From an uncultured Saprospiraceae bacterium (lineage in GTDB: Bacteria > Bacteroidota > Bacteroidia > Chitinophagales > Saprospiraceae): 8,456 nucleotides of DNA. The stretch is from the NCBI GenBank assembly GCA_938039305.1, contig CALHUZ010000623.1, forward strand, positions 1 through 8,456, in the 5' to 3' direction. The notes beneath the pieces were generated by a model that did no database searches, was not told the origin of the DNA, and saw nothing but the letters and a program-made list of their open reading frames with translations. This document shows positions 5,488-8,456 of the stretch, one piece after another. Made by a program: the position numbers and the translations under genes. Positions within the stretch are counted from its first letter, which is position 1. Each line of letters opens with the position of its first letter.

Positions 5488-6711
5488 ATGTCAAAGACCA
5501 TAGCGCTACTTATCACTTTAGATACTAAAGATCAAGAAGCTGGCTATCTGATAGATCAGATAGAGTCACGTGGTCATCAGGCTTTACTACTGGATATAGG
5601 TGTCATCGGGAAACCTGGCATAGTTGCTTCGATATCGAGGGAAGAAGTAGCGGAAGCAGGCGGTCGATCATTCTCTGAGTTGATGAAAAATCCTACGAGA
5701 GAAGAAGCAGGTCCGGTAATGGTGAAGGGGTGTATCGCCATCTTATTAAAAAAGATCATGAATGGCGAAGTTCATTCAGTTCTTGGTTTAGGTGGCACAC
5801 AAGGCACCTCGAGTTGTTGTGATATCATGCAAGCCTTGCCTTACGGATTACCTAAGATCATGGTCTCTACTATGGCGTCTGGAGATACCTCGGGTTTTGT
5901 AGGAATAAAGGACATCACGATGATGTTCTCGGTAAGTGACATCTTGAAATTGAATCCGTTCGCTAGAAAAATACTTGCTAATGCAGCAGCTGCGGCTTGC
6001 GGAATGGCTGAAGTGACAGAACAATTTGCAGTTGAGAAGACGGAGAAACCATTAATTGGAATGTCTAATCTTGGTGTCCTTACTACAGGCGCTATGCATG
6101 CCATAGAATATATAGAGTCGAAAGGCTATGAGGTCATTGTCTTTCATGCAGTAGGTTCTGGTGGTCAAGCGATGGAGCAAATGATGAAAGAAGGCATCAT
6201 CGGTGCTGTCTTTGATTATGCCATGGGCGAGATAGCGGATGATGTATGGGATGTATTGAGAGCTGGCGGTCCTGAGCGGTTGACAGTTGCTGGCAAGCTT
6301 GGGTTGCCTCAAGTTCTCTGTCCAGGTGGTGCAGAACATCTGGGCATCTTAGTCCAGCCTAACGAAGTGCCTGAAGAATATAAGGATCACGACTATGTCT
6401 TTCATAGCCCTGTTGTGTTTGTTCCCAGATTAAATGAAGAAGAGATCGTACGTGTTGCACAGAGTATATGTGATCGATTAAAGCATACTACTGGTCAAGC
6501 CAAATTTTTATTTCCTCTGGGTGGAGTAGGGCGATATTCTAAGGTCGGAGCATCGTTGTATGACAAAGCATCTGATGATGCATTTTTCAATCATCTAAGA
6601 GAGCACTTACCTAAAACAATTGAAATAGTAGAGAGAGAAGAATATGCAGAAGATCATTCATTCGTAGAAGCGGCTGTAGATGCATTAATAGAATTAATAG
6701 AGGCTAATTAG
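5488..6711 (+). CDS. Tm-1-like ATP-binding domain protein (UPF0261 family)
   Basis: A complete 407-residue member of the UPF0261/Tm-1-like family (PF06792 type), the counterpart of the N-terminal half of the tomato antiviral protein Tm-1. Signatures are the starting strand IALLITLDTKDQEAGYL (5-21), the glycine-rich LGLGGTQGTSS (99-109), PKIMVSTMASGDTSGFVG (122-139), DITMMFSVSDILKLNPFARK (142-161) followed by ILANAAAAACGM, the second-subdomain strand IGMSNLGVLTT (190-200), VFHAVGSGGQAME (218-230), LPQVLCPGGAEHL (273-285), and the C-terminal LFPLGGVGRYS (341-351). The two alpha/beta halves and full length are present. The family binds ATP, but its enzymatic reaction is not generally known. It has no signal peptide. 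It follows the TIM-barrel gene by 34 bp and precedes the lipoprotein gene by 15 bp. It is the only recognisable ATP-binding protein in the set, so it may supply a phosphorylation or ATP-dependent activation step; that is inference. Confidence 0.93.
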   Translation: MSKTIALLITLDTKDQEAGYLIDQIESRGHQALLLDIGVIGKPGIVASISREEVAEAGGRSFSELMKNPTREEAGPVMVKGCIAILLKKIMNGEVHSVLGLGGTQGTSSCCDIMQALPYGLPKIMVSTMASGDTSGFVGIKDITMMFSVSDILKLNPFARKILANAAAAACGMAEVTEQFAVEKTEKPLIGMSNLGVLTTGAMHAIEYIESKGYEVIVFHAVGSGGQAMEQMMKEGIIGAVFDYAMGEIADDVWDVLRAGGPERLTVAGKLGLPQVLCPGGAEHLGILVQPNEVPEEYKDHDYVFHSPVVFVPRLNEEEIVRVAQSICDRLKHTTGQAKFLFPLGGVGRYSKVGASLYDKASDDAFFNHLREHLPKTIEIVEREEYAEDHSFVEAAVDALIELIEAN

Positions 6712-6726
6712 AAAATAAAACTCATC

Positions 6727-8456
6727 ATGAAAAAGGTTATTTGGAAGACTAAAGAGATATTGAATAAGGGTAAGATCTGGATGTTGATGATGTTATCATC
6801 GATATTCATACTTAGTAGTTGTTCTAATTCCACTGAACCTATCATCGATATTGGGAAGGGAGATCACATCATGCTCATCGGCAATAATCTATGTTCAAGA
6901 ATGATGAATTATGGTTATTTCGAGACAGGGTTGCAGCTCACTTATCCTGATAGTATGCTTTATGTACGCAATATGTGCGATGGTGGCGATACGCCAGGAT
7001 TCAGACCTCACTCGGGTCGCGATACTCCATGGGCTTTTGATGGTGCGGAAGCCTTTCAGACAGAGTTAGCTAACCCATCGCGCAGTAAAGGCCACCTCGA
7101 ATATCCAGATGAATGGCTTACACGACATAAAGCAGATATTATAATTGCATTTTTTGGATATAGTGAATCTTTCGAAGGTTCTGACGGATTAGAAATTTAT
7201 AAAGATGAGCTCCAAGCATTTATTGATCATACAATGGCACAGCAGTACAATGGCGAATCTGCACCACAATTGGTGCTTGTCAGTCCCATAGCGTTTGAGG
7301 ATTTATCTGGCCAGCAAGATTTGCCGCAAGGCGATGATATCAATAGCAATTTAAAGTTATATACTGATGCTATGAAGATGGTCGCTGATGCAAATCAAGT
7401 ACCTTTCATAGATGCTTATACTGCATCGAGTTCTATGCTTACGAAGTCATCACAATTGACTATTGATGGATCACAACTAAATGATGAGGGCTATAAATTA
7501 TTCTCTTCGTTTCTTTTAGAAAATCTGACTGGCGAAAGTGTATCTTCTTCTTCCTCTAAATTTGCTTCTGTCAAAGATGCAGTTTTAGAGAAAAACTGGT
7601 TCTGGCATAATGATTATAAATCACCGAACGGAGTGCATGTCTTTGGAAGAAGATATGATCCATTTGGTCCGGATAACTATCCTTATGAGTTAGACAAACT
7701 CAGAGAGATGACAGCTAATAGAGATACTGCAATGTGGGCTGTCTTGACTGGTTCTGATTATAATCTCGATGAAGCTGATAAGAACACTACGGTCTTACCT
7801 GAAGTGAATTCTAATTATGCAACAAGAGAAAATGGCGGTAATGGTAATCCAGAATATCTTTATGGAGAAGAGGCACTTGTAAAGATTAAGACAGCGCCTG
7901 GTTATAAAATTGAACTATTTGCCTCAGAGCGAGAATTTGAAGACTTGGCTAATCCTGTACAAATATCATTTGATAATAAAGGTAGACTCTGGGTGGCGAC
8001 GATGCCCACTTACCCGCACTGGAAGCCAGGAGATCCTAAACCGAATGATAAGATTATCATTCTTGAGGATACTAATGGAGATGGCCGAGCGGATAAGCAA
8101 ACCACATTTGCAGAAGGATTGCATATACCAGTAGGTATTGAATTTGCTCCTGAAGGTGTTTATGTATCACAAGGTACTGACCTGGTGTTGTATACAGATA
8201 CTGATGGTGATGACAAGGCAGATAAAAAGGAAGTTATCATGAGTGGATTTGATGATCATGATACGCATCATGTGATCAGTGCATTTTGTGCAGATCCATC
8301 TGGAGCTTTGTATATGGGCGAAGGTGTATTCTTACATACAAATGTGGAAACATCATATGGTCCTGTGAGAGGAACGAATGGAGGGTTTTATAGATATAGT
8401 CCGCAAAGACATAAATTAGAAAGAACTGCACAATTGTCCATTCCTAATCCATGGGG
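6727..8456 (+). CDS. Lipoprotein: degenerate SGNH domain fused to PVC-type membrane-bound dehydrogenase propeller (3' truncated by window)
   Basis: Starts at ATG 6727, 15 bp after the Tm-1-like gene, and stays open to the window end (576 full codons), so the C-terminus is missing. Residues 1-32 are a lipoprotein signal (basic n-region, hydrophobic 17-29, lipobox LSSC with C32). Residues about 45-266 have the SGNH/GDSL hydrolase layout, but the key residues are replaced: block I reads GNNL (52-55; Ser to Asn), block III GYSE (144-147, instead of GxND), and block V DGSQ (247-250; His to Gln). After a Ser-rich linker (271-277), residues about 385-576 match the propeller of 'putative membrane-bound dehydrogenase'/PVC-type heme-binding proteins: APGYKIELFAS (390-400), GRLWVATMPTYPH (419-431), DTNGDGRAD (448-456), DDHDTHH (509-515), GEGVFLHTN (531-539). 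The calcium-loop-like DTNGDGRAD recurs as DTDGDDKAD (491-499). HEAT repeats and a CxxCH heme site commonly follow in this family, but lie outside the window. Probably anchored in the envelope; it likely oxidises a sugar-like substrate. Confidence 0.88.
   Translation, partial: MKKVIWKTKEILNKGKIWMLMMLSSIFILSSCSNSTEPIIDIGKGDHIMLIGNNLCSRMMNYGYFETGLQLTYPDSMLYVRNMCDGGDTPGFRPHSGRDTPWAFDGAEAFQTELANPSRSKGHLEYPDEWLTRHKADIIIAFFGYSESFEGSDGLEIYKDELQAFIDHTMAQQYNGESAPQLVLVSPIAFEDLSGQQDLPQGDDINSNLKLYTDAMKMVADANQVPFIDAYTASSSMLTKSSQLTIDGSQLNDEGYKLFSSFLLENLTGESVSSSSSKFASVKDAVLEKNWFWHNDYKSPNGVHVFGRRYDPFGPDNYPYELDKLREMTANRDTAMWAVLTGSDYNLDEADKNTTVLPEVNSNYATRENGGNGNPEYLYGEEALVKIKTAPGYKIELFASEREFEDLANPVQISFDNKGRLWVATMPTYPHWKPGDPKPNDKIIILEDTNGDGRADKQTTFAEGLHIPVGIEFAPEGVYVSQGTDLVLYTDTDGDDKADKKEVIMSGFDDHDTHHVISAFCADPSGALYMGEGVFLHTNVETSYGPVRGTNGGFYRYSPQRHKLERTAQLSIPNPW

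Noticed and set aside
4593..6711. Reading the Tm-1-like pair as an antiviral (phage defence) system because tomato Tm-1 blocks a virus
   Set aside because: The neighbours are metabolic enzymes, and no nuclease, membrane effector, integrase or other defence gene is visible. The plant activity is likely a later specialisation.
7910..8134. A 74-codon plus-strand open frame inside the lipoprotein gene
   Set aside because: It overlaps the continuous, family-matching propeller frame and shows no recognisable protein features; a shadow frame.

Overview
The window looks like the chromosome of a Gram-negative, moderately AT-rich bacterium, most likely a Bacteroidota member. This rests on general signs. 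Start regions lack clear Shine-Dalgarno sequences, there is a lipoprotein with an LSSC lipobox, there is a Tat-signal Gfo/Idh/MocA oxidoreductase, and the last gene joins an SGNH-like domain to a PVC-type 'membrane-bound dehydrogenase' propeller, a combination I associate with Bacteroidota and Planctomycetota. No rRNA, tRNA, transposase, CRISPR array or phage gene is visible.

Layout. (1) 2-409, +: the 3' end of a gene with a C-terminal SnoaL/NTF2-like domain, possibly attached to the tail of an amidohydrolase. (2) 423-1532, -: a complete Tat-exported Gfo/Idh/MocA oxidoreductase, convergent with the first gene. (3) 1533-1657: a divergent intergenic region with short repeats. (4) 1658-2434, +: an alpha/beta hydrolase with a GTG start. 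(5) 2445-4412, +: a class II aldolase fused to a short-chain dehydrogenase. (6) 4413-4592: a 180-bp spacer with two potential hairpins and a 20-codon Thr/Ile-rich open frame just before the next start. (7) 4593-5453, +: a 'phosphoenolpyruvate hydrolase' family TIM barrel. (8) 5488-6711, +: a Tm-1-like ATP-binding (UPF0261) protein. (9) 6727 to the window end, +: a large lipoprotein, 3' truncated by the window.

The five plus-strand genes from 1658 onward are closely spaced (10, 180, 34 and 15 bp) and may form one or two transcription units. The two Tm-1-type proteins correspond to the two halves of plant Tm-1, here separate and in reversed order. Together with the aldolase-dehydrogenase fusion and the hydrolase they look like an uncharacterised catabolic route: ester or lactone opening, NAD-dependent oxidation and retro-aldol cleavage, with the ATP-binding/TIM-barrel pair doing an unknown step. 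The flanking exported oxidoreductase and the surface lipoprotein dehydrogenase would suit oxidation of a sugar or polyol-like substrate outside the cytoplasm. The gene identities are well supported; the pathway is inference.
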